Below are positions 20,967-33,453 of a DNA stretch of 64,000 bases, piece by piece. A program made the translations under genes and the position numbers. The notes under the pieces are model-generated. The model did no database searches and was not told the DNA's origin. It saw nothing but the letters and a program-made list of their open reading frames with translations. The stretch lies in the NCBI GenBank assembly GCA_947451145.1, contig CANFXW010000017.1, positions 1 to 64,000 of the forward strand, in the 5' to 3' direction. The DNA is from Sphingomonadaceae bacterium. Its GTDB lineage: Bacteria > Pseudomonadota > Alphaproteobacteria > Sphingomonadales > Sphingomonadaceae. Every line of letters begins with the position of its first letter. Position 1 is the stretch's first letter.

Positions 20967-23480
20967 TTAGAACTTCACCCGGACATCAACCATCGCCGAG
21001 CGTGGCGGCAGGAAGTTGAACTGGTCAAGCTGGCCATAGCCGTTCTGGTAGGTCGTGGTGCCAACCGTAAGGGTCGGCGCGCCGGAAGAGCTGGTGGAGA
21101 TCGCGGTTATCGCCCGGCTGTTGAACACGTTCGATACGGTCGCGCCAATCCGGAAGAACTTGCCGAACTCCTTGCTGATCGCGAACTCGCCGGTGCTGTA
21201 GGGCGCAATGCGATAGAGGCGCAGGTTGGGGTTGCCGTTGAATTCATTGGCGAACTGTACGCCGGTGAACTTCTGGCTGAACGATGCGCGCCAGCCGTGA
21301 TTGTCATAGGAAACGCCCAGACCAGCTGTGGTGATCGGCGCCTTGGAAATCTGGGCACCGGTCGTTACCGAGTGGGCATAGTTGTATGAACCATTGGCAT
21401 AGAGCGTCAGGCCCTTGATCGGCATATAGGCGACCTGGCCTTCAACGCCCTTGTAGCGAACCTGCCCGATGTTCACAAGCAGCGAGGTATCGCACCCGGT
21501 GGTGGTGCAGGTGCCGATCTTGTTATCGACGTTGATCATGTAAGCATCAAGATCGAGCGAAACCTTCTCGCCATGCCAGACGGTGCCGATCTGATAGTTG
21601 GTCGTGGTCATCGGCTTGAGAGCATCGAGCGCGGTCGAAAGCTGGCCTGATGCCGAATAGAAGCTCGAGAGATCAGGCACATACATGCCCTGCGCATACT
21701 GGCCATAGAAGGCCCAGTTGTTCATCACCTCCCAGTTCACGGTCAGGAACGGCAGGGTCTTGGTCCAGGTTGCGCTGGTGGTGAGCGGAAAGCGCGAGGT
21801 CTGGTTGACCACCGCATCGATCCCGCGCTTGAAGTGAACGTACTTCACGCCCGGCGTAATGCTCAGACCGTCCATCGGGCGGAATTCGAACTCGCCGAAC
21901 AGCTGGTACTGGCTCCAGCTGGAATCCTGATTGTAGCGGGTATTGGCAACTGCGATGCCGGGCAGGGCAAGCTGCGCAGCCGTGCCGTTGCCGTTGTTGA
22001 ACTTCTCGTTGTAGTTCGGCGCCTTGTTGTTCGACCAATCGAAGTCGAACAGGTGGCGCCAGGTGTTGGCGTGCTCATACCATGCGCCGACGCGGATTTT
22101 GCCCATCGAGAATTCGTAGCTCAGCTGGCCGATATAGCCGAGCACGCGGTACTTGTTGCCTTTGTCATAGCCCGAAACGTTGGTCGTGGGGCCAGCGATG
22201 GCGACATAGGGAATAGCTGTAGTGTTGAATCCGGTAACGATCGTGCCGGGCTTCTGGGTGAACACGGGCCCGTTCGTACCGGTTGCCAGCGCAACGCTGG
22301 TCGTGCCGTTACCCGACAGCGTGTTGTTGGTGTAGGCATACATGTAGGCCCGGTTGTCCATCGAAAAGCCCGAACCCAGATCGCTCTGCAGGCGCAGGTA
22401 GGTGAAGTCGGTGGTCTTGTCGGTGCGGTTATAGGCGTAGTTGCTGGCCTTGGCCGGATCGTTGGTCATGCCGTAGTTGATGCCATAAAGACCGTAGTCC
22501 GAAGTCGGCGCGCAGTTGGTGCCGGTCAGTTGGGTCAGCGCATTGCCCGCAGGGTCAATCGCGGCGAGCGAGAAGCCGGTGATGCCAGCCGTCGCGGAGC
22601 CGCAGGTGGTGCCCTTGGTCACGTCCGACTGATAGTAATAGTTGCGGTTCCAGGTGCTCATCACCGTCAGCGTGTTCGAGGCGCCGAGCGGGATCACGCC
22701 CTTGAAGAACAGGTTCTTCGACTGGACCGGCGAATAGGTCAGCGCGCCGTCCGACTTCAGGAACTGGCCGGCAAAAACAAACTTCGCGCCGCCCAGGCTG
22801 TCGATCTTGCCGGTGTTGTATTCGGCGCGGCCGATGAAGGAATTCATCGTGCCCATCAGCAGCTGAACTTGCCCGCCGCGTGCGTCCTTGGCCGCCAGCG
22901 AATAGAGGTTGATGTTGCCGCCGTAGCTGGCTTGGCCAAGCTGGCTGGCGTTGCCGGGGCCGCGATCGACGACGACTGTTTCGATGGTGTTCGACGGAAA
23001 GAACGCAGTCGAGTGGTGGGTGGGGTTGTTGGTGTCGGCAAAGGGAATCGAGTCATAGGTGACGTTGTATTCGCCGTCCTGAAACCCGCGGATCACTGCC
23101 TTGGTTTCGCCGAAGCCCGCCCCGTTTGACGTGCCCGAGATCGATACACCCGGGGTCAACGCGATCAGCTGGTTGAAGTCCGAACCGGCGTTTGCATTGT
23201 CGATAAATTCGCGGCTCACGGCGGCCTGTGGCTGGGTGGTGGTGAGCGAAGAAGTGATCGGTGCAACTTCTGCGGTGCGTGAACCGGTTACGATGATGTC
23301 GGACGATGTCAGCGAGTTCTTGTCGTTCGCTTGGCCCGCCTGATTGGCGGTGGTGTTCTGGTCTGCGCCGTCTGCTGCTGCTCCGGCATCTGCAGCCATG
23401 GCGGGCGCGGCAAAGGCGATCAGGGTGAAGCCTGCGGTGCTGCAAAGCAGCGCGCGGGCGCGGGTCTGGAACTTCGTCAT
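20967..23480 (-). CDS. TonB-dependent receptor (in Pho-box operon)
   Basis: An 837-residue outer-membrane receptor. It has a signal peptide (start MTKFQTRARALLCSTAGFTL, cleaved after AMA), an asparagine-rich region, a TonB-box-like SDIIVTGSR, a plug domain (INLYSLAAKDARGG and GFQDGEYN), then a long beta-barrel ending in VDVRVKF with terminal phenylalanine. The ATG at 23480 has GAGGGAAAT upstream. It lies 32 bases after the acid phosphatase gene on the same strand, so it probably imports a phosphorus compound or a product made by the phosphatase. The ligand is unknown. Confidence 0.9.
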   Translation of the reverse strand: MTKFQTRARALLCSTAGFTLIAFAAPAMAADAGAAADGADQNTTANQAGQANDKNSLTSSDIIVTGSRTAEVAPITSSLTTTQPQAAVSREFIDNANAGSDFNQLIALTPGVSISGTSNGAGFGETKAVIRGFQDGEYNVTYDSIPFADTNNPTHHSTAFFPSNTIETVVVDRGPGNASQLGQASYGGNINLYSLAAKDARGGQVQLLMGTMNSFIGRAEYNTGKIDSLGGAKFVFAGQFLKSDGALTYSPVQSKNLFFKGVIPLGASNTLTVMSTWNRNYYYQSDVTKGTTCGSATAGITGFSLAAIDPAGNALTQLTGTNCAPTSDYGLYGINYGMTNDPAKASNYAYNRTDKTTDFTYLRLQSDLGSGFSMDNRAYMYAYTNNTLSGNGTTSVALATGTNGPVFTQKPGTIVTGFNTTAIPYVAIAGPTTNVSGYDKGNKYRVLGYIGQLSYEFSMGKIRVGAWYEHANTWRHLFDFDWSNNKAPNYNEKFNNGNGTAAQLALPGIAVANTRYNQDSSWSQYQLFGEFEFRPMDGLSITPGVKYVHFKRGIDAVVNQTSRFPLTTSATWTKTLPFLTVNWEVMNNWAFYGQYAQGMYVPDLSSFYSASGQLSTALDALKPMTTTNYQIGTVWHGEKVSLDLDAYMINVDNKIGTCTTTGCDTSLLVNIGQVRYKGVEGQVAYMPIKGLTLYANGSYNYAHSVTTGAQISKAPITTAGLGVSYDNHGWRASFSQKFTGVQFANEFNGNPNLRLYRIAPYSTGEFAISKEFGKFFRIGATVSNVFNSRAITAISTSSSGAPTLTVGTTTYQNGYGQLDQFNFLPPRSAMVDVRVKF

Positions 23481-23512
23481 CGTTATTTCCCTCATGTGAA
23501 TGTCAGAATGCG

Positions 23513-24211
23513 TCACTGTGCCGCCAGCTCTCTCCGGGCTTCCCGGACGGTCTTCGCCAGTCTCGGGTCAGCCAGCATGCGTTCGGCCACCACGGTGCCG
23601 ATCACGTGGCTGGCTTCGGTATCGATGTGAAAATGGACGCCGCAGACTTCGCGGCTAAAAGCATAGTCCTTCGCCCGGGCGAGGATCTGGGGCGCGCGCT
23701 CTGGCATCAGCCGGGCGAGCGCCCAGCCGGTGGAATAGCCGAAGCCCGCGTGGCCGCTCGGATAGCTTTTGAATAGGCTGGTGCCCTTGCCGCAGTGAGG
23801 CAGGGCGGGGTCGATCTGATAGGGGCGCCGCATGGCGAAGTGGCGCTTGCCGCGTTCGACCACCGCTTCGGTTTCCTCGATGATGGCGTTCAGCAGCTTG
23901 CTGGTGACGGGCAGCTTTGAGAGCGTCTTGCCGGTTGCGTCATCAAACACTGATGGTGTTTCATTGTGTCCGTCGGCATCGGCCTGGGCCAGCCGCTCGG
24001 GCGAGGCAGCAGCGATTATCCCGCGCAGATGGAGCATCTCTCGCGCCATCTCGGGCGAGTCCTTTGGCGGCGGCGGTGCGGCCAGTCGGTCAGGATTGGC
24101 TTCGGCTTCGCTTAGATAGTGCAGGGCCGGCAAGGACGCCTGCTGTGCGCTGGCAGCAGACGCGACAAGAGAGGCAGCAACAAGCGCTGCCGCAAACGAG
24201 CGGAATGACAT
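23513..24211 (-). CDS. phoN: Class A non-specific acid phosphatase (PAP2 fold)
   Basis: A 232-residue secreted phosphatase with a signal peptide ending near SAQQ. The full signature is present: K122-x6-R129-P130, PSGH at 151-154, and S186-R187-x5-H193-x3-D197. These are the vanadate-type active-site residues of class A acid phosphatases, which release phosphate from many phosphomonoesters in the periplasm. A candidate Pho box lies about 100 bases upstream, and a TonB receptor follows in the same operon. This supports phosphate scavenging. The gene symbol is by family resemblance. Confidence 0.88.
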   Translation of the reverse strand: MSFRSFAAALVAASLVASAASAQQASLPALHYLSEAEANPDRLAAPPPPKDSPEMAREMLHLRGIIAAASPERLAQADADGHNETPSVFDDATGKTLSKLPVTSKLLNAIIEETEAVVERGKRHFAMRRPYQIDPALPHCGKGTSLFKSYPSGHAGFGYSTGWALARLMPERAPQILARAKDYAFSREVCGVHFHIDTEASHVIGTVVAERMLADPRLAKTVREARRELAAQ

Positions 24212-24314
24212 AGATCGGGTAGCCCCATTGGCACCCGGCGGGGTGCTTGAGGGGCGACTAGGTGATTCGCGTGACTCGCCGTTGACGGATCGGCGTCAGT
24301 GAAAAGACTGCGTT

Positions 24315-24332
24315 ATGTCAGAGCGGTGACAG
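24315..24332 (-). promoter_or_regulatory. Candidate Pho box upstream of the phosphatase operon
   Basis: On the minus strand the sequence reads CTGTCAC-CGCT-CTGACAT, two 7-base direct repeats 4 bases apart, matching the PhoB consensus CTGTCAT-n4-CTGTCAT at 12 of 14 positions. It lies about 104 bases before the phosphatase start, in the gap after the NTF2-like gene. PhoB control in phosphate starvation is inferred from the match plus the function of the downstream gene. Confidence 0.6.
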
Positions 24333-24353
24333 CAACGTGATGCGCCATGCGGC

Positions 24354-24908
24354 TTACCAGCGCTCGCCGTCAGTCCCCACTTCGATAGGGCGCTGATAGG
24401 ACTTGTCTTCCTTGCCCCACACCGATCGCAGGAAGCCCTTGCACATCGGCCCGTTGACCCATTCGGCCGAGCCATCCATCGACATTTCGACCGTGCAGCG
24501 GCGGTAGAGTATGCGCCATTCATTGCCGCGCTTTTCCAGCCGGTCAAAGTACCGCCCCGGAGCGATCTTCATCGATTGTTTGTCGGGCGAGAGCATGGTG
24601 CCGATAACATAGGTCTCGCTGTGCGCGGTGTTGCCGTCGATCTCGCAATTGTGCGTGGTCAGGTTGTGCATGGTTGCCGAAAAGAACCGCGCATGGCCCG
24701 AATTGGCGCGCTCAGGATAGTCGGGCGCGGTCATGATGACCGGGCCGTGTTCGTCGATGCCCTCGGGCCACCAGCAAGAGGCGATCAGGCCGACATCCTG
24801 CCGGTCGCGCCCGCGCGATTCGCGGTGGATGCAATCGAGGATCGCCTGCCGGTCTTTCAACTCGGTAACGGTGCGCTTGAGCTCTGCGAATTCGGCATCT
24901 TCAACCAT
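24354..24908 (-). CDS. NTF2-like / SnoaL-type protein
   Basis: A 184-residue soluble protein of the NTF2-like cone fold, close to the SnoaL_4 group. The start DRQAILDCIHRESRGRDRQD and the later GRYFDRLEKRGNEWRILYRR are typical of this group. Members are dehydratases, isomerases or ring-hydroxylating-dioxygenase small-subunit relatives in sphingomonads, often in steroid or aromatic degradation. No partner gene is adjacent here, so no substrate can be named. The start ATG is at 24908. Confidence 0.8.
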   Translation of the reverse strand: MVEDAEFAELKRTVTELKDRQAILDCIHRESRGRDRQDVGLIASCWWPEGIDEHGPVIMTAPDYPERANSGHARFFSATMHNLTTHNCEIDGNTAHSETYVIGTMLSPDKQSMKIAPGRYFDRLEKRGNEWRILYRRCTVEMSMDGSAEWVNGPMCKGFLRSVWGKEDKSYQRPIEVGTDGERW

Positions 24909-25044
24909 ATGGAATCTCCCTGGCTAATCGTAGGGTGCGCACATCTGCGCGATCAAGCGCCTTAAGGCTTGATCGCACCGGCGCTGATCCAAGAGGCACT
25001 GCTTTCACTTGGCGTTCATGCCATGCGTGGTTATAGCACCGCCC

Positions 25045-25839
25045 ATGCTGACCCGTTCCCCGCTCAAGATCGCCCTGCTGTCCGTCGCAACCACGGCGTT
25101 GCTCTTCACTGCCGGCTGCGGCCGGGGCGGCAAGAATCGCGATACCGCTTATGTCGCCCGCGATGTCGAAACGCTCTATGCCGCCGCCAAGGAAAAGCTT
25201 GATCGCGGCGATGCCAAGGTGGCTGCGGCGCTGTTCGACGAAGTTGAGCGCCAGCACCCCTATTCGCCATGGGCCCGCCGCGCCCAGCTGATGAGCGCGT
25301 TCTCCTATTACGTTGACCGTGATTATACCAAGTCGATCCAGGCCGCGCAGCGCTTCCTGTCGATCCACCCGGGCAACAAGGACGCGCCTTACGCCTACTA
25401 CCTGATTGCCTTGTGCTATTACGAGCAGATCGGTGACGTTACCCGTGACCAGAAGGCGACGCAGCAAACGCTCGATGCCATGACCGAGGTTATCCGCCGC
25501 TATCCGGCCACCCGCTATGCGGTTGATGCCCAGCTCAAGTTGGACCTCGTCAACGATCACCTCGCCGGCAAGGAAATGGAAATCGGCCGCCTTTACCAGC
25601 GTTCGGGCAAGTGGCTCGCCGCCTCGCTGCGCTTCCGCAACGTGGTTGAGAAGTATTCCGCCACCAGCCACACGCCCGAAGCGCTCTACCGCATCGTTGA
25701 ATCGAGCCTCGTGCTCGGTCTTCCGGAAGAAGCGCAGAAGAGCGCCTCGGTGCTGGGTGCCAACTATCCCGGCAATGAATGGTACAACCGCGCCTATACC
25801 CTGATGCAGAAGCACGCTCCCGGCACCAAGGCGATCTGA
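25045..25839 (+). CDS. bamD: Outer membrane assembly lipoprotein BamD
   Basis: A 264-residue lipoprotein of the BAM complex, which folds beta-barrel proteins into the outer membrane. The signal ends in a lipobox LFTAGC, giving a lipid-modified cysteine. TPR helices follow, with the recognisable VERQHPYSPWARRAQLMSAF and FLSIHPGNKDAPYAYYL. The ATG at 25045 starts the signal peptide; a longer upstream extension in frame lacks signal features. It is followed by a dispersed inverted repeat. Confidence 0.95.
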   Translation: MLTRSPLKIALLSVATTALLFTAGCGRGGKNRDTAYVARDVETLYAAAKEKLDRGDAKVAAALFDEVERQHPYSPWARRAQLMSAFSYYVDRDYTKSIQAAQRFLSIHPGNKDAPYAYYLIALCYYEQIGDVTRDQKATQQTLDAMTEVIRRYPATRYAVDAQLKLDLVNDHLAGKEMEIGRLYQRSGKWLAASLRFRNVVEKYSATSHTPEALYRIVESSLVLGLPEEAQKSASVLGANYPGNEWYNRAYTLMQKHAPGTKAI

Positions 25840-25845
25840 CTTCCG

Positions 25846-25935
25846 CGTCGTCTCGGGCTTGACCCGGGACCGCTGGCCTATTCCGAACCGGTAGTGCCGA
25901 ACTGCCACCGGTCCCGGGTCAAGCCCGGGACGACG
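25846..25935. repeat. Intergenic inverted repeat (GGGCTTGACCCGGGAC type)
   Basis: Two 27-base arms pair at 26 of 27 positions: the left arm is at 25846-25872 and the right at 25909-25935. The core GGGCTTGACCCGGGAC is, from memory, a very common dispersed element in alphaproteobacteria. It lies 7 bases after the bamD stop and would form a strong hairpin in the transcript, probably ending or protecting the bamD mRNA. Confidence 0.85.
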
Positions 25936-25987
25936 ACCTCTACCGTGCCGGTTGACATTTACCGGGGGAGGGGGTTTTCTCCCTCCC

Positions 25988-26422
25988 ATGCTCTCGCAAA
26001 AAACCCGCTATACCATCCGCGCGCTTCAGCACCTTTCCGACAAGTATCGGCAAGGCCCGGTGCGGCTGGACGCGATTGCCGAGGCGCAGAACATTCCGCG
26101 CAAGTTCCTGACCGTGATCCTCTCGGAGATGGTGCGCGAAGGGCTGGTCATCTCGCATCGCGGGCGCGAGGGCGGGTACGAGCTGGGGCTCGATCCGGTC
26201 GACATCCGCTATGGTGACATCATCCGGCTGACACGCGGCAGCCTTGCGCTCGTTCCCTGCGCCGCACGCAATGCGCATGAGCATTGCCAGAACTGCCTGC
26301 CCGAGGCCGAATGCCGCCTGCGCGGGTTGATGCTTACCCTTCGTGATGAAATGGCGGCGATGCTGGACCGGATGACGCTGGCAGACCCGATTGAGGTCGA
26401 GCCGCCTTTCGAAGAGGCCTGA
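25988..26422 (+). CDS. Rrf2-family regulator with cysteine cluster
   Basis: A 144-residue Rrf2 winged-helix regulator. The DNA-binding part is clear (SQKTRYTIRALQHL, IPRKFLTVILSEM, GREGGYELG). In the C-terminal half Cys91, Cys100, Cys103 and Cys109 could hold an iron-sulfur cluster, as in IscR or NsrR relatives, though the spacing differs from IscR. The start MLSQKTRYTI at 25988 is used. Downstream are a YezD-like gene and a TonB receptor; in several bacteria Rrf2 proteins of this kind control sulfur metabolism, so such a role is plausible. Confidence 0.88.
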   Translation: MLSQKTRYTIRALQHLSDKYRQGPVRLDAIAEAQNIPRKFLTVILSEMVREGLVISHRGREGGYELGLDPVDIRYGDIIRLTRGSLALVPCAARNAHEHCQNCLPEAECRLRGLMLTLRDEMAAMLDRMTLADPIEVEPPFEEA

Positions 26423-26438
26423 GGAGCCTTATTGTCTG

Positions 26439-26459
26439 ATCCGAAACTTCGTTTCGGAT
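26439..26459. terminator. UUCG-type hairpin after the Rrf2 gene
   Basis: A perfect 8-base stem (ATCCGAAA with TTTCGGAT) closed by the loop CTTCG lies 16 bases after the Rrf2 stop. UUCG loops are very stable in RNA. No T-run follows, but the larger inverted repeat immediately downstream could add to termination. Confidence 0.5.
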
Positions 26460-26464
26460 AGAAC

Positions 26465-26547
26465 GGCACCAGCCCGCTCCCCCTCCCGGCCACCCATCGG
26501 CAGGATATTCTGGAATGGGTGGCCGGGAGGGGGAGCGGGCTGGTGCC
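26465..26547. repeat. Perfect 33-base inverted repeat, GC-rich
   Basis: The left arm (26465-26497, starting GGCACCAGCCCGCTCC) and the right arm (26515-26547) are perfect reverse complements over 33 bases with a 17-base loop. A further near-palindrome (CCAAATTCG and CGAATTTTGG, 26552-26578) follows, so three hairpins stand in a row between the Rrf2 gene and the YezD-like gene. It is probably a dispersed repeat (REP/MITE-like) that doubles as a terminator. Confidence 0.85.
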
Positions 26548-26693
26548 GGACCCAAATTCGCTCTTCCGCGAATTTTGGATAAGAACCTCTCCAGCATTCC
26601 GTCGCAAACAAGTCGCGCTTTGGCGTGGTAAAGTGTTTCTTCTATTGTCTATCTAATCAGTAGAGATAGTATGGCAGCAACAGGAGAGCAGCC

Positions 26694-26873
26694 ATGGATT
26701 CGCCCGGCAAGACCCCCGCAGGCAAGAAGCAAGACGCCAACAGCGTCTCTGCGGAAGCACTCGCGGCGGTGGCCGATGCGATTGCCAGGCTGCGTTTCGG
26801 GGCAATCGAACTGACCGTGCATGATGGCAAGGTCGTCCAGCTTGATGTCACAGAGCGCCGCCGCTTTTCCTGA
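26694..26873 (+). CDS. YezD-family small protein (DUF2292)
   Basis: A 59-residue protein, with AGGAGAG upstream of the ATG. The C-terminal half ALAAVADAIARLRFGAIEL, then TVHDGKVVQLDVTERRRF matches the small YezD family (a helix, then FG-x-I-x-L-TVHDGK-VVQ-I). In other genomes YezD genes sit with sulfate or sulfonate uptake and TonB receptor genes. Its neighbours here are an Rrf2 regulator and a TonB receptor, which fits that pattern. The molecular role of the family is unknown. Confidence 0.8.
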   Translation: MDSPGKTPAGKKQDANSVSAEALAAVADAIARLRFGAIELTVHDGKVVQLDVTERRRFS

Positions 26874-26962
26874 AACTGCAATAGGGCTGGCCTAGGGCCT
26901 ACCCTGAACCTGCCCAGACCGGACCACCGGATGCGGCCATTCCCGATATCAAAGGATTGGAT

Positions 26963-29461
26963 ATGCGTCTCGTCGTTCGTCGCGGGCTTGTGCTCGCCGC
27001 TACTCTTGCCTCCACAACCGCGTTGAGCACCGGGGCGCTCGCCGCTGAAACAGCGACGGCCACTGCCGCTGGTGTCGCGGTTGATCAGTCTGCACATCAG
27101 GCCGAGGAAGATAACGCCAGCCACGGCGACGTGATCATCGTCACCGCCCGCCGCCGCAAGGAAACCGCGCAGGCCGTTCCACTGGCAATCTCGGTCGTCA
27201 AGGGTGACTCGATCGAGGCCACCGGCAACTTCAACGTCGTCAAGCTACAGCAGCTCGCCCCGACGCTGCAGGTCTACACCTCGAACCCGCGCAACACCTC
27301 GGTCAACATCCGCGGCATCGGCGCGCCGTTCGGTCTGACCAGCGACGGCTTTGAGCAGGGCGTCGGCATCTATGTTGATGACGTCTACAACTCGCGCGTC
27401 GCCGCTGCGACCTTTGACTTCCTCGATGTCGAGCAGGTCGAAGTGCTGCGCGGGCCGCAGGGCACGCTTTACGGCAAGAACACCACGGCCGGCGCGATCA
27501 ACATCACCACCAACCAGCCGACCTTTGAATTCGAAGGCCGCGCCGAGTTGACGCTGGGCAATCTTGACCTGAAGCAGGGTAAGGCTGCGATTTCCGGTCC
27601 GCTCTCCGAAACGGTCGCCGCGCGCATTGCCATCGCCTCGACCAGCCGCCGCGGAACGATCTACAACGTAACCTCGAAGCGGTGGATCAACGAACAGGAC
27701 AACCTCGGCATTCGCGGTCAACTGCTGTTCAAGCCCAGTAGTGATCTCAGCGTGACCCTGTCGGGCGATTACTCCAAGCAGGATCCCTATGGCTTCGGCA
27801 CCTCGTTCGTCCGTGTCGGGCTGACCCAGCGCGCGCTCAGCCGCCAGTATGATGCGCTGGTTGCGGCGATCAATGCCGCGACGCCGGGCCGCAACTATGC
27901 GGTTCCCAGCCGCAACGTCTATGATCGCCTGACCGACATCGATGCCCCGCTGCAGGCCGGAAACAAGATCGGCGGCGCTTCGCTGCGCGTGAAATGGGAC
28001 CTCGGTGGCGGTACGCTCACCTCGATCTCGGCCTGGCGCTTCTGGGACTGGAAGCCGCAGAATGACCGCGATTTCTCGGGACTGTCGATCGTTTCGGCAT
28101 CGAACAACCCTTCGCAGCAGAACCAGTACAGCCAGGAGTTCCGCTATAACTATTCCGGCGACAAGATCGACTTCGTGGTCGGCCTGTTCGGCTTCAAGCA
28201 GCGGATCGACACGCAGGGCAAGGAGCAGCAGGGCACCGACGCCAGCCGCTGGAGCCTGACGGGTGCGCAGGCATCCGATCCGACTATCCTTGCCGGACTG
28301 ACGGCTACCAACACGCAGTGGCTCAAGAGCGCAAGCGCCGCGCTTTACGGCCAGATCAGCTACAAGGTGACCGACGCGCTGACCATCCAGCCGGGCCTCC
28401 GCATCAACTATGACAAGAAGGAAGGCTTCTATAACCGCGTTGTGACGACGGGTGCAGGCGTGGTGATCAGTTGCAACCCGGCGCCGGCTTCCGGCACAGT
28501 GCTCGCCGCCCAGTGCGGCGTTTACCAGCCGCAGACCACTTCGCCCTCGGCCAGTAAGTGGAACCTGAGCTACGATCTGAACATCAACTACAAGGTCGCG
28601 CCCGATATCCTTGCCTATGCGACCTATGCCAAAAGCTTCAAGTCGCTGGGCATCAACCAGAACGGCCTGCCGCTGACCACGGCCAACGTGCCTGACCTTA
28701 CCGCCAGCACGGTGAAGCCAGAATCGGTCAACCACTTCGAAGTGGGCCTGAAAACCCAGTTCTGGGATCGCAAGGCGACGCTTAACTTCACGGCCTTCCT
28801 GACTGAAATCAACGATTTCCAGGCGACAGTGAACGGCGGCCAGTTCGGCACGGTGCGCGGCTATCTCGCCAACGCCGAAAAGGTGCGGACGGAAGGTCTC
28901 GAGGTCGATTTCAAGATCAAGCCGAGCGATCGCTTCACCGGCTATGTCAATGGCGCCTATACCGATGCCAAGTACGTGAAGTTCACCAATGCGCCGTGCC
29001 CGCCCGAGCTTTCCGGCGGAACCTTCGTTGCCGCTGACGGCAGCCAGATCCCCGGCGCCGCTGGCGTTCCGGGATCACTCAGCCCGCGTTCTTGCGATAT
29101 TTCGGGTCAGGCGCTGCCCGGCGTTTCGAAGTATGCCCTGTCCTATGGCGCGGAGTTCAATCTGCCGGCCAAGCTGCTCGCCAAGGACGGTCAGGTCTAT
29201 CTGGGCGTCGACGGGGCATATCGCTCGGACTGGAACTCGAACGCCTCGCCTTCGATCTATACCAAGGTTGATGGCTATGCGCTCACCAACTTCCGTGCGG
29301 GCTTCCGTGGCGATGGCTTCGATGTCTTCGCCTGGGTGCGTAACGCCTTTGACGTGAACTACATCGAACTGCTGCAGGTTGCCCCCGGCAACGTCGGCCT
29401 GATCGCCGGCACCCCCGGTGACGAGCGGACCTGGGGCGGTACGATCAAGTTCAACTTCTGA
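26963..29461 (+). CDS. TonB-dependent receptor (Rrf2/YezD neighbourhood)
   Basis: An 832-residue outer-membrane receptor. It begins with a signal peptide (MRLVVRRGLVLAATL, cleaved near ALAAE), a TonB-box-like DVIIVTARRRKE, a plug domain (LRGPQGTLYGKNTTAGAINI) and a 22-strand-type barrel ending GGTIKFNF with a terminal phenylalanine. The ATG at 26963 has AAAGGA upstream. It belongs to the large sphingomonad receptor group of unknown ligand. Position after Rrf2 and YezD genes hints at an organosulfur ligand, as an inference only. Confidence 0.9.
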   Translation: MRLVVRRGLVLAATLASTTALSTGALAAETATATAAGVAVDQSAHQAEEDNASHGDVIIVTARRRKETAQAVPLAISVVKGDSIEATGNFNVVKLQQLAPTLQVYTSNPRNTSVNIRGIGAPFGLTSDGFEQGVGIYVDDVYNSRVAAATFDFLDVEQVEVLRGPQGTLYGKNTTAGAINITTNQPTFEFEGRAELTLGNLDLKQGKAAISGPLSETVAARIAIASTSRRGTIYNVTSKRWINEQDNLGIRGQLLFKPSSDLSVTLSGDYSKQDPYGFGTSFVRVGLTQRALSRQYDALVAAINAATPGRNYAVPSRNVYDRLTDIDAPLQAGNKIGGASLRVKWDLGGGTLTSISAWRFWDWKPQNDRDFSGLSIVSASNNPSQQNQYSQEFRYNYSGDKIDFVVGLFGFKQRIDTQGKEQQGTDASRWSLTGAQASDPTILAGLTATNTQWLKSASAALYGQISYKVTDALTIQPGLRINYDKKEGFYNRVVTTGAGVVISCNPAPASGTVLAAQCGVYQPQTTSPSASKWNLSYDLNINYKVAPDILAYATYAKSFKSLGINQNGLPLTTANVPDLTASTVKPESVNHFEVGLKTQFWDRKATLNFTAFLTEINDFQATVNGGQFGTVRGYLANAEKVRTEGLEVDFKIKPSDRFTGYVNGAYTDAKYVKFTNAPCPPELSGGTFVAADGSQIPGAAGVPGSLSPRSCDISGQALPGVSKYALSYGAEFNLPAKLLAKDGQVYLGVDGAYRSDWNSNASPSIYTKVDGYALTNFRAGFRGDGFDVFAWVRNAFDVNYIELLQVAPGNVGLIAGTPGDERTWGGTIKFNF

Positions 29462-29472
29462 TCAGCAGGGTC

Positions 29473-29563
29473 CCCCTCCCGCATGCGGGAGGGGCTAGGG
29501 GTGGGCCAGTTAAGGGTCTTGCGCGACTGACCCACCCCCGACCCCTCCCGCATGCGGGAGGGG
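29473..29563. repeat. Composite inverted repeat with two identical 22-base palindromes
   Basis: The same 22-base palindrome (CCCCTCCCGCAT then its complement) occurs at 29473-29494 and 29542-29563. Between them GGGGTGGGCCAGT faces ACTGACCCACCCCC, so the whole 91 bases fold as one long hairpin. It follows the receptor stop by 11 bases and precedes recN. This element type is common in sphingomonads from memory, and may terminate the receptor mRNA. Confidence 0.85.
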
Positions 29564-29622
29564 AGAAAATGGGGACTGCCCTTTGCTGTTCGCGATATTT
29601 GTCGCTAGAACGATGCGCGAAC

Positions 29623-33341
<3,719 letters not shown>

Positions 33342-33453
33342 TCGTATCATTTCGGCCAACATGCCGACAAACCACTGTATATTTGTCGTCAAGACCTTGC
33401 CATAAAGCGCAATACCGGAAGCCAAATCGCATTCCGGATGATCGAAAGGTCGC

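Noticed and set aside
21834..23129. 431-codon open frame opposite the TonB receptor
   Set aside because: It is antisense to conserved plug and barrel segments; no ribosome site or family match.
26391..26611. Short open frames on both strands across the inverted repeat (PARSPSRPP-like peptides)
   Set aside because: They are translations of the inverted repeat arms, which explains the matching proline-rich peptides on both strands.
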